From Selaginella moellendorffii (Eukaryota > Streptophyta > Lycopodiopsida > Selaginellales > Selaginellaceae): 64,000 nt of DNA. A model generated the notes under the pieces. It was given only the letters and a program-made list of their open reading frames with translations. It did no database searches and was not told the origin of the DNA. Shown piece after piece: positions 18,604-29,654 of the stretch. A program made the translations under genes and the position numbers. The first letter of the stretch is position 1, and every line of letters begins with the position of its first letter. The stretch lies in contig NW_003314282.1 of assembly GCF_000143415.4 (NCBI RefSeq), positions 1,011,374-1,075,373 on the forward strand, written 5' to 3'.

Positions 18604-21600
18604 ATGGCCGATGGAGATAACAACGAGTTCGACGTTTTCAAGTCATCGAAGTGGCGTGGAAATCGAAAGTCGAGTTTCGCGGTTAGTCTATTTTTTTGGA
18701 ACGCATTCCGGCTCTGAGCTTTTCTTTTGCAAATTGGCAGCAAATATTTCATGCTCGTGAACGAGAAAGTGGAGCACACGGAGGAAAGTTGCCTCCAAAA
18801 CCTGGAGGGCCCTCGGATAGAGCTCCAGTATCTAAATCAAAACCACAGCCTGAGGTCGGTCTACTTTCGAAGGAAAACAAAAAAGTATGATGGTTTACTG
18901 ACTTGTGCCTCAGCCTCAAAGACGGCGTGGAGGTTTAAGCTCTCACACGCTCATGGAGTTCAAAAAGGCTTTTGATAAAGCCACGCGTGAAGAACTTGAC
19001 AGAGTTGGGCTTTTAACTTTCCAAATTACTATCGAGTAACAAATGCTTGACTTGCAGGCAAATTTCATCAAAACGTGCAAGAACATCAAGGACGTGGCTT
19101 CTGAGCTGAGGTTCGTTGTGACTACTCGTAAGTGCTTTGTAACAAAGCGTGCATTTGTGTGTCAGTGAAAAGGAAATGGAACATTTTTTCATGAAGGTCG
19201 ATGTGAACAGCAAGGGCGTTGTAGATTTTGATGATTTTACAAGCTACATTCTTCAGCAACAGGTACTGGTTTCTTAGAAACCGCGGCTCTCGCTAAAACA
19301 AACTCTGCTTTCTCAGCTAGCAAAAGAAGATGAGCCGGGTGCGGACTTTGCAACGTATGTGAAGATGAAACCTTCTAGCAAGAAAGGAGCAACAAAAATG
19401 GAGGATGAGTCCGATTCTGAGGAATCTGATGAAGAGGACGAGGTCATAGCAGAAAGGCCAGTTATGAAAAGCTTCAAAGCTTGTAACACGACTGTGGAGC
19501 GGCCTTCTCATATCATTGAAAAGGTTGGCATGTATCATAGTTTTACGCTACTAACAGCAGACATCGTGCAGATTATTCTTTTGTCTCACATACAAACATA
19601 TGTTACAGCAACACAAGACGGAATGCTTAAATTGTGGCATGGAGATTCTCTGAAGTTGTTACGAACACAAAAGAATGGTGGTGGAGGTACATGTCCCCAC
19701 GAGTGCTTCTTCCCTGATGAAATTCCACTATAGAAGTTGAAATATGGCAGCGTGGATCACTGACATTGTCGCCATGGCTCAACAACCTCTGGCGGTGTTT
19801 GCAATGGATAGAAGGTGACTAGATGAAGCAGAAGACGATGCATCTTTGACATCTGGAATATGCAGTGTGACGTTTTATGACACGGGAAGACTTTCGTTTG
19901 ATGTCCTGGGAAGGATTGAGAACTTGGTAAGTTCTTATTATCCTTCAAAGGTTTCTAAGTCATTTTCTTAACAGAGAAATGGAGCATTATGTGCTACCTG
20001 GGTGAGGACTCCAGAGAATGATAAGCTGCTATATGGAGATGACCGTGGCTACCTTCATGTGTATGATTTCTCTGACGAGTGGGGAGGGTAAGGATTCTGT
20101 TTTCTTCGATTTGGAATTGCAGTGTGCGAGTGTTGCAGGGAGATTCCACGCATTGCAGCTGGGGTGACGGAGGAGCTTTTGCCGGGCATGTCTGAAAAGC
20201 TACCTTGGAAAATACACAATAACTGGGTTACAAGGATTAAGTATCTATCTCATTCGTCCTCGTTACTGAGCTGCTCCATGGATAGCACACTGCTCATGCT
20301 TGATCTAGAAAAACAGAAAAGGAAGTGGTCTGGCAAAGAACACCACCACGGGATATTTGCACTAGATTATTGCAGGTTTGCATCGAACTTCCAAGACTTT
20401 CAGTTTGTGCTAAACCTTTTTTATTTGACAGGAGTTTTAATTTCATTGTCACTTGCGGGTTGGAAAGAAACGTTAACATATGGAATCCTTTTACAGCAAA
20501 GATAATGGGGCAGTTGATCGGGCATCAGTCGCCTGTTGTGGTTTGTGCATTGATGGAAGCTGCCTTGTGTAAACTGACATTGTTTTACATGCAGGACGTC
20601 GTTGTAAACGAAGACGATAACCAAATCGTAAGTGTAGCAACCGACAGCATCATAAAAATTTGGGATATGAGGAGCAATCGGTGTATGCAAACTGTTGTTG
20701 ACAAGACACTCGATAAATCTGGCGAACCTCCAATAATTTCCAGACTTCTTTATGACAAACGAAGAAGCGTAAGACTTTGCTTTTGCAGTGTCATCATTTT
20801 TCTTACTCATCTTTCCATTCTTCGCAGGTTCTTTTAGGTGGAGGTACCTCACTGCAAGCATGGCGCAAGCGGCTTGCCAGTGAAACGCGTTCAGGGAAGA
20901 TATGTGGTTCGGGTTTCAGTAGTACATTTCGCCAGCTCATTGTGGCTGAAATTGAGTCGCTTGTCACTATTTGGAACATTGACGATGGACACCATACTTT
21001 CTCATTCTCAGACGGCAAGTATGTCTAGAAGATTATGATGCCTTGAAAGATCTAACTATTTTGCACAGGTCGACAAAAATGTCAGCGATGACTGTTGATG
21101 CTTCCGGCCGAAGACTTTTGATTGGGGGACAGGACGGAACTCTGAGAATGTGGAACTTCAACAATGGCCAGTGTCTAAAGGAGTACTGCGGGTTTGGTCA
21201 GGTCAGTACATGTCATTTTCAGAGCTTTAATACTATCTTCCTACAGGATGAAATCACCTGTGTTGTGTGCCTGGCGGAAGGAAGGAGCAAGTATGTTGCT
21301 GCCGGTGGATGGAATGGAAGGGTGAGGCTTGTTTCTTTTGAACTTCTAGCCTGTTATATCCAACAGAACATTTTCAGGTTTGCATATGGCACGACGGTTT
21401 GAAAGAGTCAGAGCCCTTGGAACGAGAGATGCACGGTCATACCGATGACATTGTTTGCATGAGCATTTGTCCACCGGGTGGTGTTGCAACTGGTGGTTAT
21501 GATGGAAAGGTTTGTTGTTCTACTTAAGTTTGATGCTTTTATGACTGGTTTCTCGTCTAGGTGATTGTTTGGAAGCTTGATGGAATGATAAAATGCGTGC

Positions 21601-23094
21601 TGAATCCACCACCGAACGAGTCTTTTGCGAAATCAAGATCAATCGTCAACATACAGTTTCTTGGTCAGCTGGTACGCCAACAAATTTACGCCAACACATT
21701 TTTAGTATATCTGTGCAGGAAAAAGTCTTGGCTGTATTCGTTTCAGATGGATACATCTATTTCTGGCGTGTTCCTGATGCAAGCGTGGTAAGTGAATCAA
21801 AATAGCGTTGTGAAGGTGTTGACATCTGATTTTGCAGCTTCATGAGATTCCGACATGCCATATCGGTGCACCAGGTCCAATGTGCTCGGATTCCAAAAAC
21901 GAAGTAAGTACACAAACGCACGAGGTTACTTTCTAAGATTTTCCCGAACTATGCAGCTTTTGTTCTCCTCGGATATAAAGGGCTACGTGAAATCGTGGTC
22001 ATTGGCCGCATGCGACTTCCATCAAGCCGAGCGCCCTTTGACGCCTGTTCCGGAGATGTTTTGCTTTCGAGCTCATCATGAAACGATCGTACATCAAATG
22101 TTTTTGTCAGATTGAAAACTAACTGTTTCTTGTTCAGGTCTCGATGACATTTATCGAAACGGATAGGATACTTGTTACCGCCTCAACATTTGGCACAAGG
22201 CAAGAATTCATACTTAATCTGTTTCGTGAACTAATACGCATGGATCTGGAACAGCCGTCTGTGGACTGAGAAAGGAGTCCGGATTGGACAATTTGGACAG
22301 TACGGTGGATGGGATTTATCAAGCCCTGAGCAGTGGATTGGTAGAAAAGCGTATTATGTTTCACAAGACTCGGACAGCTCTGCGAGCTCAAGGCTAAGCT
22401 CAAGCGCGGGAAGTCGGTCGAGTTCAAGCAGGGAAAGTAGGGGCAGCTCTCTGTTGACAACATCTGGTGAAACTGAATCCAAAGAAACAACTCCCACAGA
22501 TTTTCCCGAAGCCAAAGAACCTTCATCAAGGTACTAAGCACGGAGGATCGCAATTCCTTTTAACGTTGCTGTTTTATCGTCACATTACAGCGCAATTCAA
22601 GCCAAAGCAGCGGCGATTCTAGATGCTGGACCACCACATCTGAGGCTTGATTCATGGTTCGCACCACTTCAAGCGGCTTTCCATCGTCAACTTCCAATAA
22701 AGGTTCGTGTTTCACTATAATAACCATTCATATAAACTTACAGGGGAGAATGCATACAGAAAATTGTCCCCTGGGGACCATTGTTGCCGCCAAATCTTCA
22801 GCACGTCAAGCAAAAATCTCTGGAAGAAATGACGACTACGGAAAAAAGCACGAGCACAGGAAAACCGAGAAAATCAAAATACCATTCGGTGAGAAAACGT
22901 TCTTTGAGTTACACCATAAGCTGAACGTGTATTTGCTGCAGGATCCTCTACGCTTGTCGCTACCAAACATTCATTTCAACATGCCCAAGGACAAGCTCAT
23001 GAGCATAATGCGGCGAAGCACTCGAACGACGCCTCGCAGCTCAGAGACGACGAGAAGCATCATGAAGATGTCCATGAAAAAATACCACGCCTGA
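18604..23094 (+). CDS. EF-hand and WD40 repeat protein, WDR49/WDR64 type
   Basis: This is a large gene of about 20 exons. It starts MADGDNNEFDVFKSSKWRG at 18604, then a Lys/Pro-rich part and LMEFKKAFDKATREELDRVG. A canonical EF-hand loop (DVNSKGVVDFDD) sits before an acidic linker (ESDSEESDEEDE). At least eight WD40-like blades follow, for example TYVTATQDGMLKLW, FAMDR/SVTFYD, LLSCSMDSTLLMLDL, IVTCGLERNVNIWNP, DSIIKIWDMR, GGQDGTLRMWNF, VATGGYDGKVIVWKL and LLFSSDIKGYVKSW. The tail has a Ser/Arg-rich stretch and a helical, basic end (MKMSMKKYHA). This EF-hand plus WD40 layout is that of animal WDR49/WDR64 and the Drosophila Y-linked WDY, linked to cilia or sperm. A role in sperm flagella here is inference. 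It converges on VDAC, 175 bp apart. A short copy of its 3' end is at 5560-5735. Confidence 0.85.
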
Positions 23095-23268
23095 CCGTCC
23101 GGGCATTTTCCTTTACTCTTCTGTGCTTTTGCGCGAAACAAACCAGGTGAAGAAGCTTATTATCATTGAACTAACAAAAGATAATTGTCACAGGAACTTA
23201 TTTTAAGCTGGAAAAATACTTCGATGTTCCGCAAAATTTTGAATTTACATAAGCGTTAGCGGCCGCGG

Positions 23269-24485
23269 CTATGGCTTGAGGGAGAGCGCCAGGCCGAGCT
23301 TGGCGCTTTTCTCGAGCGCCTTGGTATCCACCTCGCCTGAGATCGAGATAACGGACTTGGGCCTCCACTCGTGCTGCACCACGGCCGCGATGCGTCCATG
23401 GTTATTCAACCGGGCCTTGATCGTCGTCAGCGCGTCCAGGCCATACATCCCACCGATGGAGAAGGTGTTCGCCTTGGTGGACAGCTTGTGGGATATCTCA
23501 GCTCCCACGGTGGTCCTCGTGAACGGGCTCAAGACGTGCGAGTACGAGGCCTTGAGGGTGTCACCCTTGTCAGCTCTGCGGCCACCAAAGAGATCAATGT
23601 CAGTCACAGGGACTCGCAGCTATGAAAATCAAGTAGCCAGCAAGCTCGGGATTCTAAGTCAGCCATCCAGGATCAAACAGGAAAGCTCGAGCTAGAGAAG
23701 ATCTTACACGACGACCGCGGCCGTAAACTCGGGCTTGTTGATGCCAACTCCAGCGTTGTACTTGGTGAAATTCCCCGACGCAGTGTCAAACGCGGCCTCT
23801 CCGCCGATGACGACGTCGTTGCTACCAAAGGCACTGGTGCATTCCACCACGGGAGACGAAGCTAGCCCAACGCTGGCAGTAACTCCGGCATACTGGTGGC
23901 AGTACTGGAGCTCCATCTGCGAAAAAGGAAGAGGTAAGAGAGAGAGAGAGAGAACAAGTTTTCCATTCTTTGCTTTGCTTGCCTTTCCAGATTTCTGATC
24001 CGGAAGACTGAAGTTGAAGATCGCCCTGGTCCCCGGAGCGAGATCATCGACCTTGACAGTGGAGAAGATCTACAAGAAAAAGGAACCATCTTATCTCACG
24101 AGGTAAGAGCTTCTTCACCTTCGATTGCGTGTCCACTTTCACATCCACCGTGACGTTCTTGCAGACGTAAGTGGTGGTGAAATCTCCATCGAAGACGTCC
24201 CCCTTCTTGACGCCGAAAGAGGAGAAAGTCTACAAAGCCACAGTTAAGAACCTCTCCTTGAATCCCAGCCGAGAAAAGATCTCTTCTTCTTACCAGCCCA
24301 GTGGAGGTCGTGGAGCTCAGACTGAATCGCTGATCGGCCGAGAAATCCTTGTAGAGGAGGTCTGCTCGCGCAAAATCAAGAAGAGAGGATGAGGAAATGC
24401 GATTTCACCGCGAATAGCAGCAGCACTCACCGCCAGTCTTCTTGCCAACATCCGACCAGAAACCGGGCCCCTTCTTTCCAGCCAT
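23269..24485 (-). CDS. VDAC: Mitochondrial outer-membrane porin (VDAC)
   Basis: VDAC forms the beta-barrel channel for ATP, ADP and metabolites in the mitochondrial outer membrane. Six exons on the minus strand. Exon 1 (24431-24485) is MAGKKGPGFWSDVGKKTG. Then DLLYKDFSADQRFSLSS, GVKKGDVFDGDFTTTYVC, a segment with FSTVKVDDLAPGTRAIF and PDQKS, and MELQYCHQYAGVTASVG with NDVVIGGEAAFDTASG and GINKPEFTAAVVV. The last exon is TDIDLFGGRRADKGDTLKAS, SHVLSPFTRTTVGAEI, EWRPKSVISISGEVD and LGLALSLKP. The length and the GLK-like C-terminal end fit plant VDACs (about 275-280 residues). The start is chosen for the usual KGPG motif close to the N-terminus. Its scrambled duplicate lies at 4.8-5.6 kb. Confidence 0.95.
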
Positions 24486-24599
24486 CGCGAGCGACGAGCA
24501 GCAGCGCCTAAAACCCCAGGGCACACAAAAACGCAAAAACTAGGGCGGCGCTGGGGATTAAACACCGTTGATGGAACGCATCGACGGCCCACAGTCTCC

Positions 24600-24740
24600 G
24601 AGCTCATGTTAGGGTTTTTGAGAATGTTCCAGGCATATTCGATTTTTATGAATCTCACGTTTTCCAATCCAACGGCCGCGATTATGTTAGGGCTGTTCTT
24701 ACAAAAATCTTCTAGGCATATTCGTATTTTAAATATTAGA
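24600..24740 (-). promoter_or_regulatory. VDAC promoter with GCCGTTGGAT and telo-box
   Basis: On the minus strand GCCGTTGGAT (24668-24677) is followed by ATCGAATATGCCTGG and AAAAACCCTAACAT (telo-box, about 24609) before the start at 24485. A partial second copy (AATATGCCTAGAAG, AGCCCTAACAT) precedes it. Pieces of this promoter recur at 4555-4680, 26949-26992 and 32715-32760, the last two next to the 3' ends of duplicated protease genes. Its left edge in gene order abuts the protease stop at 24773. Confidence 0.6.
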
Positions 24741-24772
24741 TGCTTTCACTTGTTTGCTTGGGAAACCACTTT

Positions 24773-26161
24773 TTAGACTGTGAGCAACACAAGCAATAAC
24801 ATCAGCCAGAGTGGTTTCTTGGAAAACTCTGCTGAGGAAGTATTGACATCCACCACCATGGTGGTGTTACAACCTTGAGCTCCAAATCCATACCTCATTT
24901 GCTCCAAGTCATATTCCACCGTCAAGTCGAGCTGCTGGTACGTCCCTATGACATTCAGGTTCGGTCCAACACTCTCAGACCTCCCAATTGCCATGCAAAT
25001 GGTATTGTTCACGCTGTCTGAATCATCAAGCAAAAACCATGTTGACACTTCGACTCCAGCACCGCCCAAAAAGTGGTAAGTGAGGGTTGCCGGTGGAGGA
25101 AAGTCGCTGTTTGCCGAGATGTTGTAGCAAAGCTCCACGCCAAGAGCGTCTGCGACGCTGCTTGACACTTCCACCAGATTGGTGGTGTAGTTTTTTATTG
25201 CTTGTACCAGCTGAGTGTAGAAATCCGACGTCAAGTAGCTCAAAAAGGTGGTGGTGTCAATCACTGTTCCACCGGTTCCATTGGAAAGAAATCCCTGAAT
25301 TGGAACTTGAAACTTGTTCTTGTCGATAGAAATGGTCGATAAGTTGATGAAGTATAGCTCGGCCGCTTGTGGGTTTGTGATCATGGGGGTGTAGGCCATG
25401 GACGAAGAAATGGAGGCGTTCCTGAGCTTGTAGTTCCCGATTACAAGCTTTCCACGGAAAGTATCCGAGGGCAAACAGTAGATAAACTTGCTCCTGTACC
25501 CCAACGCGCTCAATTGCCCCATGAATGACACGTTACCCTTGTCAAAACCCACGAAACCAGACGTATCGAGGAGTTCGAGCAGCCCCCCACTGTCGCGGCC
25601 ACAACCCAAGGACAAGTTAGCCGCCACTTTTCGGTTTCGTACGGAATCCATTGTTGCAATGTCGCTGACCAAGTCACCAGCCGACGAGAAGTTAGTGCCG
25701 TACGATGTGTTGTACGAGCAAGAGGAGGATGGTCCACAGCTCGTAGAAACAGCACTGAATGCCGAGCACGATGGAGAACCGCACGGAAGCTTGGTGTGAG
25801 AAGTTGACAAACCTGGCTGGAAGAGAGATGCGGTGGTGCAATTGATTGCACAGGACGAGGAGCATGCCACCCAAGAAAACCCGGAGTCCACCGCGAGAGT
25901 GAAGTTGAGCGGCTGGGGCGGAGTTCCCAGGCTGAGATCCATGGCGAAGTTGAGTGCACCATCGAAAAAGAAGCTGGCTTCCAAGGCTTGGCTGCTTTTT
26001 CGAGAAGAGGGCAAAAACAGGTTAGTGTTGACAATTGGCGTCCTATTGGGCGGGAAGAAACCAACACCACGGTTACGATATGGAGTCCTTGCACGCTGTC
26101 CTTGAATGCATCCTGCAAAAGTTACCAACAAGAGTACAATTGCTACACAAGAGATCTTCAT
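24773..26161 (-). CDS. Nepenthesin-like aspartic protease homologue, intact (subfamily 1)
   Basis: Single-exon frame of 462 residues: signal peptide MKISCVAIVLLLVTFAGCIQ, a pepsin-type (A1) fold with the plant cysteine-rich insert (ACSSSCAINC, LPCGSPSC, SCGPSSSCSY), and a hydrophobic tail (LWLMLLLVLLTV) suited to GPI anchoring. Many N-glycosylation sites are present. The first active site is D92-S-G (AVDSGFSW). The second, normally D-S/T-G, reads D302-T-T (VIDTTTFLSY), so the glycine is lost; activity is doubtful. The ATG at 26161 is preferred because a TATATA box lies at about 26191-26203, upstream in transcription; longer frames lack an ATG. It may be a secreted or wall-bound inhibitor-binding or pseudo-protease; that is inference. 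It is the only intact member of at least eight copies in the cluster. Confidence 0.88.
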   Translation of the reverse strand: MKISCVAIVLLLVTFAGCIQGQRARTPYRNRGVGFFPPNRTPIVNTNLFLPSSRKSSQALEASFFFDGALNFAMDLSLGTPPQPLNFTLAVDSGFSWVACSSSCAINCTTASLFQPGLSTSHTKLPCGSPSCSAFSAVSTSCGPSSSCSYNTSYGTNFSSAGDLVSDIATMDSVRNRKVAANLSLGCGRDSGGLLELLDTSGFVGFDKGNVSFMGQLSALGYRSKFIYCLPSDTFRGKLVIGNYKLRNASISSSMAYTPMITNPQAAELYFINLSTISIDKNKFQVPIQGFLSNGTGGTVIDTTTFLSYLTSDFYTQLVQAIKNYTTNLVEVSSSVADALGVELCYNISANSDFPPPATLTYHFLGGAGVEVSTWFLLDDSDSVNNTICMAIGRSESVGPNLNVIGTYQQLDLTVEYDLEQMRYGFGAQGCNTTMVVDVNTSSAEFSKKPLWLMLLLVLLTV

Positions 26162-26190
26162 TTGGAAACAAGCAAATTGCAAAGGCAAAG

Positions 26191-26203
26191 GAGATATATA
26201 TCT
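26191..26203 (-). promoter_or_regulatory. TATA box of the intact protease gene
   Basis: GAGATATATATCTC lies 30-40 bp before the ATG, implying a very short leader. A similar box (ATATATATAG) precedes the hAT-interrupted copy at about 38320. Confidence 0.5.
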
Positions 26204-26264
26204 CGAGTTTACAAATCAATTCAGACTGAATTTTCTATGTTGACGCGGTTTGTATAGTAAACTT

Positions 26265-26390
26265 GACAAGATAAAGTTTTGAAGGTGTCTTACTTAAACA
26301 AGCAGGAGATACGTCAGGAGAGGAAGAAAAGAAAACGCTTGAGTTCTAGAAGATTTCAACACGAAGATGAAAACCAGAAGAAGTGTCAAG
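26265..26390 (-). pseudogene. 3' end fragment of a subfamily-2 protease
   Basis: This matches the 3' end and flank of the gene ending at 38421 (GAAGGTGTCTTACTTAAAC, GGAGATACGTCAGGAGAGG, CCAGAAGAAGTGTCAAGG). It is fused directly to a copy of the tail-anchored orphan gene, so the protease body was lost here. Confidence 0.7.
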
Positions 26391-26394
26391 GACA

Positions 26395-26700
26395 AAAAAA
26401 ATGGCTGGATTGAGTCAAAGGTTAGAGCATCTAGTGAAAAGGCCTTGTCCTCATCTCTAGTTAACAAGGACAATTAGATTGTTGGCAAAAAGAAGACTGA
26501 CGATTTTGTCCTAGTCTCGAATCCATGGTCGGTGCTTAGAATGAACATCAATATGGATAGCAAGAAACAAGCGTCAATGGCGCATGAAGTGATCATAAAA
26601 AAGGACAAAACTCAGCAGTGCCACCATCGAAGAACAGGGATCATGACAATTTGAAGAGAAAGAAGAAGCACTCGGTCAAAAAAACACCCTTGAAAGATTC
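26395..26700 (+). pseudogene. Broken copy of the tail-anchored orphan gene
   Basis: About 80-90% similar by eye to 31990-32290. Shared parts include NGWIE(S/P)KV, SSEKALSS, NPWSVLR and MDSKKQAS. An in-frame stop (GACAATTAG where the intact gene has GAAAATGAG) and a small deletion break the frame, and the transmembrane end is missing. Confidence 0.8.
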
Positions 26701-27000
26701 CTTTTGGTTTGATAACAAGTACATCCAACGGCCACGATTGCTTTAGGGTTCTTCGAATAAGCTAATCTTTTGGTGCCTGCTACCGTCTTTCACTAAACGC
26801 ATAAACGAATTTTAGGTCGATTCGATCGGGTCTAGGGAAATTTCGATCGCCCATGCCGCCAGATTCTCCCCTCGCGCATCCAAATCGAGCGAAATTCCGC
26901 GCTTGACACTTCGCGTCTAGCAAGCTCATCGAGATGTACGGATGGTGCTAGGGTGTTTGAGAATGTGCCAGGCATATTCGATTTTTATGAATCAGAGGCG
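26700..27000. repeat. Intergenic duplicate of 32465-32790
   Basis: Both stretches contain TTTGATAACAAGTACATCC, ATCCAACGGCCACGATTGC, TCTAGGGAAATTTCGATCGC and the GAATGTGCCAGGCATATTCG piece of the VDAC promoter, in the same order. Each is preceded by the orphan gene (or its remnant) and followed by the 3' end of a subfamily-1 protease. No gene is inside. Confidence 0.8.
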
Positions 27001-28085
27001 ATGTGTTCACTGAGAAACCACTTTTTAGATTGTGAGCAACAAAAGCAGTAGAGCCAGAGTGGTTTCTTGCAAAACTCTGCCAAGGAAGTAGTAGCCATTG
27101 GTGTTACAACCTTGAGCTCCAAATCTGAACCTCATTTGCTCCAAGACCATTGGTACGTCCCTATGACATTCTACAGCCCAACGCTCTCAGACCTCCCAAT
27201 TGCCATGCAAATGGTATTGTTCACGTTGCCTGAATAACCATATTGGCACTTTGATTCGATTGCCGGCACTGCCCAAGAAGTGATAAGAGAGGGGCTGCCG
27301 GTGGAGGAAAGTCGCTGTTTGCCGAGATGTTGTGGCAAAGCTCCAGGCCAAGAGCATCTGCATTGCTGCTTGACACTTCCACCAGATAGGTGGTGTAGTT
27401 TCTTATTGCTTGTACCACCTGAGTGTAGAAATCCGAAGCTCAAAAAGGTGGTGGTGTCAATGACTGTCCTACAGCTTGTAGTTTCAATTACAAGCTTTTG
27501 ACAGAAAGTATCCGAGGAAAACAGTAGATAAACTTGCTCCTGTATCCCAGCGCGCTCAATTTTTGGTTTCGTACGGAATCCATTGTTGCAATGTCGCTGA
27601 CCAAGTCACCAGCCGAGAAGTTAGTGGCGTACGATGTGTTGTACGAGCAAGAGGAGGATGGTCCACAGCTCGTAGAAACGGCACTGAATGTCGAGCACGA
27701 TGGAGAACCGCATGGAAGCTTGGTGTGATAGCTGGAAGAGAGATGCGGTGGTGCAATTGATTGCACAGGACGAGGAGCATGCCACCCAAGAAAACCCGGA
27801 GTCCACCGCGAGAGTGAAGTTGAGCGGCTGAGGCGGAGTTCCCAGGCTGAGATCCATGGCGAAGTTGAGTGCACCATCAAGAAAGAAGTTGGCTTCCAAG
27901 GCTTGGCTGCTTTTTCGAGAAGAGGGCAAAAACAGGTTAGTGTTGACAATTGGCATCCTGTTGGGTGGGAGTCCTTGCACGCTGTCCTTGAATGCATCCT
28001 GCAAAAGTTACCAACAAGAGCACAATTGCTACACAAGAGATCCTCATTTGGAAACAAGCAACAAATCACCATATCAGAATTGACT
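27000..28085 (-). pseudogene. Subfamily-1 protease pseudogene
   Basis: Fragments in several frames match the intact gene: LYDLGTPPQPLNFTLAVDSG-type N-terminus with the first DSG motif, CGPSSSCSYNTSY, SDIATMDSVRN, YRSKFIYC, and C-terminal VQAIRNYTTYLVEVSS and ICMAIGRSESVG. Large deletions remove the middle (including the second active site) and the C-terminal end. The upstream end repeats the intact gene's promoter only partly. Confidence 0.85.
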
Positions 28086-28133
28086 GAATTTCGTGGTTTT
28101 ACTTGATAAGATAAAGTTCTGAAAGTGTCTTAC

Positions 28134-28690
28134 TTAAGATACGTCAGGAGAGGAAGAAAAGAAAACACTTGAGTTGTAGACACGAAGACGTATGTTCAAG
28201 CACACAGACGCATTTTCAGCATATTCATCTAGCAGAAACCATGTCTGAAATTCAACCTGTATGTCATCCTCTAAGTGATAAGTCAGAGTTTGTGGTGGTT
28301 GTGTGTAGTAAATATCATTGCCAAGCAGTGCTCCAGTTCTGTTGCTCGATACTTGAGTGAGGTTAGAGTTGAGGTTTTGTATGGCCTGCACAAGAGGGGT
28401 GTAGGAATCTGCTGTGAAACAGCTGAATGCAAACGTTGAATCAATGATCGTTCCTTCAGTTCCATCTGCAAGAATGCCTTGCACCGGAAAAGTCAACGTG
28501 TCGTTGATACTTATGGATCTCAAACCGATGTAAATACAACACAGTGGAATTTGGATTTACTATGATTTCTTATAGTTGCCGAGCACAATTTTGCTGCTAA
28601 ACGTACCAGATGGAACAAAATGGATAAACTTGCTTTCCGTATCCAAACTATGTACCTCTCGTCGAGCCACACTAAAAGGATAAGCCAGCT
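28134..28690 (-). pseudogene. Subfamily-2 protease fragment
   Basis: The minus strand reads MRSISINDTLTFPVQGILAD, GTIIDSTFAFSCFTADSYTP, VQAIQNLNSNLTQVSS, then a shortened C-terminus (EFQTWFLLDEYAEN). Upstream bits include GTFSSKIVLGNY-like and SKFIHF. The second active site is D-S-T. The whole N-terminal half is missing. A rearranged sister copy lies at 40076-40770. Confidence 0.8.
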
Positions 28691-28965
28691 AAGCGAGCCA
28701 TGGGATTTTGAGATGGTGCGTTTCAGGACAGAGAGATTGAAGAACATAAGGAGCTGCGTCATTTCTCTGTGCAAAGGTATATTGATTGGCTCTTTGTGGA
28801 TGACGCTGCTGCTGAAGTATCACAATTATTGATTGGTGTATGCTATTATGCTTTTCTGATTATGATTATTGGACAGTTTTCGCGAGGGAAACAATGCCAG
28901 AATCAATTTAGAGTGAGCAGTGTTACAGCATAAATAGTCAGAGTGAGTTTACATGAGTTTCTTTA
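28690..28965. repeat. Shared flank, duplicate of 40760-40985
   Basis: Both contain TGTTTCAGGACAGAGAGATTG, CTCTGCAAAGGTATATTGAT, CTGCTGAAGTATCACAATTAT and GGGAAACAATGCCAGAATC. On the plus strand a short helical peptide (VFQDREIEEHKRAA) can be read in the second copy. It resembles no family I can name. Confidence 0.7.
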
Positions 28966-29545
28966 TTGTCTAACTTTTTAGCTTTTCCAATGTTTGTCTT
29001 GCATCTTCAACACTTGCAATTTTCTTAAGCAGATTGCTTATTGTTTTCAATTCTTTGTACATATGCCCTTTCTTGTTTTGAATGCGTGGATGATAATCCC
29101 ATTGTTAGGCTGCAAGCAAAAAGACTTTGGCTTCTCATGCACAATCACTGTGTGTTTGATAATCTTGAGAGATCTTTCATAACCTTTTTCCCTCTAGCTT
29201 CCTTGGTTGAGCATGAATCTCTGTAAAGACAATGGGCAAAGAGATTCCCAAATGGGTCTAGTTTGTCCAAAATTTTGTTAGCATATAACTTCATTGTTTG
29301 AGTAAAAACACAATCTCATATATCTTATTCTTATCCACACTTGGTTTCTTTGCCACAAGGTATTGTTCTAATGGAATAGTTGTTCCACTGAAAAATTTGA
29401 GGGATGCTGTGGCCTTGTGAGCATGGATTAGTGTCCAACACAAGCATGGGTTTCTTATCCAAAGTTGGTGGTAGTAGCAAAGAATTGTCTAACAACTCCA
29501 CCTTTTTGCTCTTCTCTTTGGTAGTGATCACAAAACTCCACTCCC
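28965..29545 (-). pseudogene. FCP1/SCP-like (NLI-interacting factor) phosphatase pseudogene, copy 1
   Basis: Reading the minus strand across frames gives LLPPTLDKKPMLVLDTN, KIYEIV, YANKILDKLDPFGNLFAH, CLYRDSC, KDLSRL, PKSFCLQPNNGIII and LLKKIASVEDARQTLEK. This is the order found in CTD small-phosphatase-like domains, which remove phosphate from the RNA polymerase II tail. The catalytic DxDxT motif (expected in LVLDLDETLVHS) is replaced by DTNPC, and several stops interrupt the frame. It is a relic, not a gene. It sits between protease and PPR relics in a block also present at 40.1-43.3 kb. Confidence 0.7.
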
Positions 29546-29654
29546 CATACTCCTACAGCCTCTTTATAGTTATGAAGAAAGATAGAAAGAATGCGAGCCA
29601 TAGCTTAATCACAACAAATCTTTATAAATCAAGTTAATTCACTTCCATAATTCT

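Noticed and set aside
26162-26188. Longer N-terminus of the intact protease
   Set aside because: It has no ATG and would start at or above the TATA box; the signal peptide begins cleanly at 26161.
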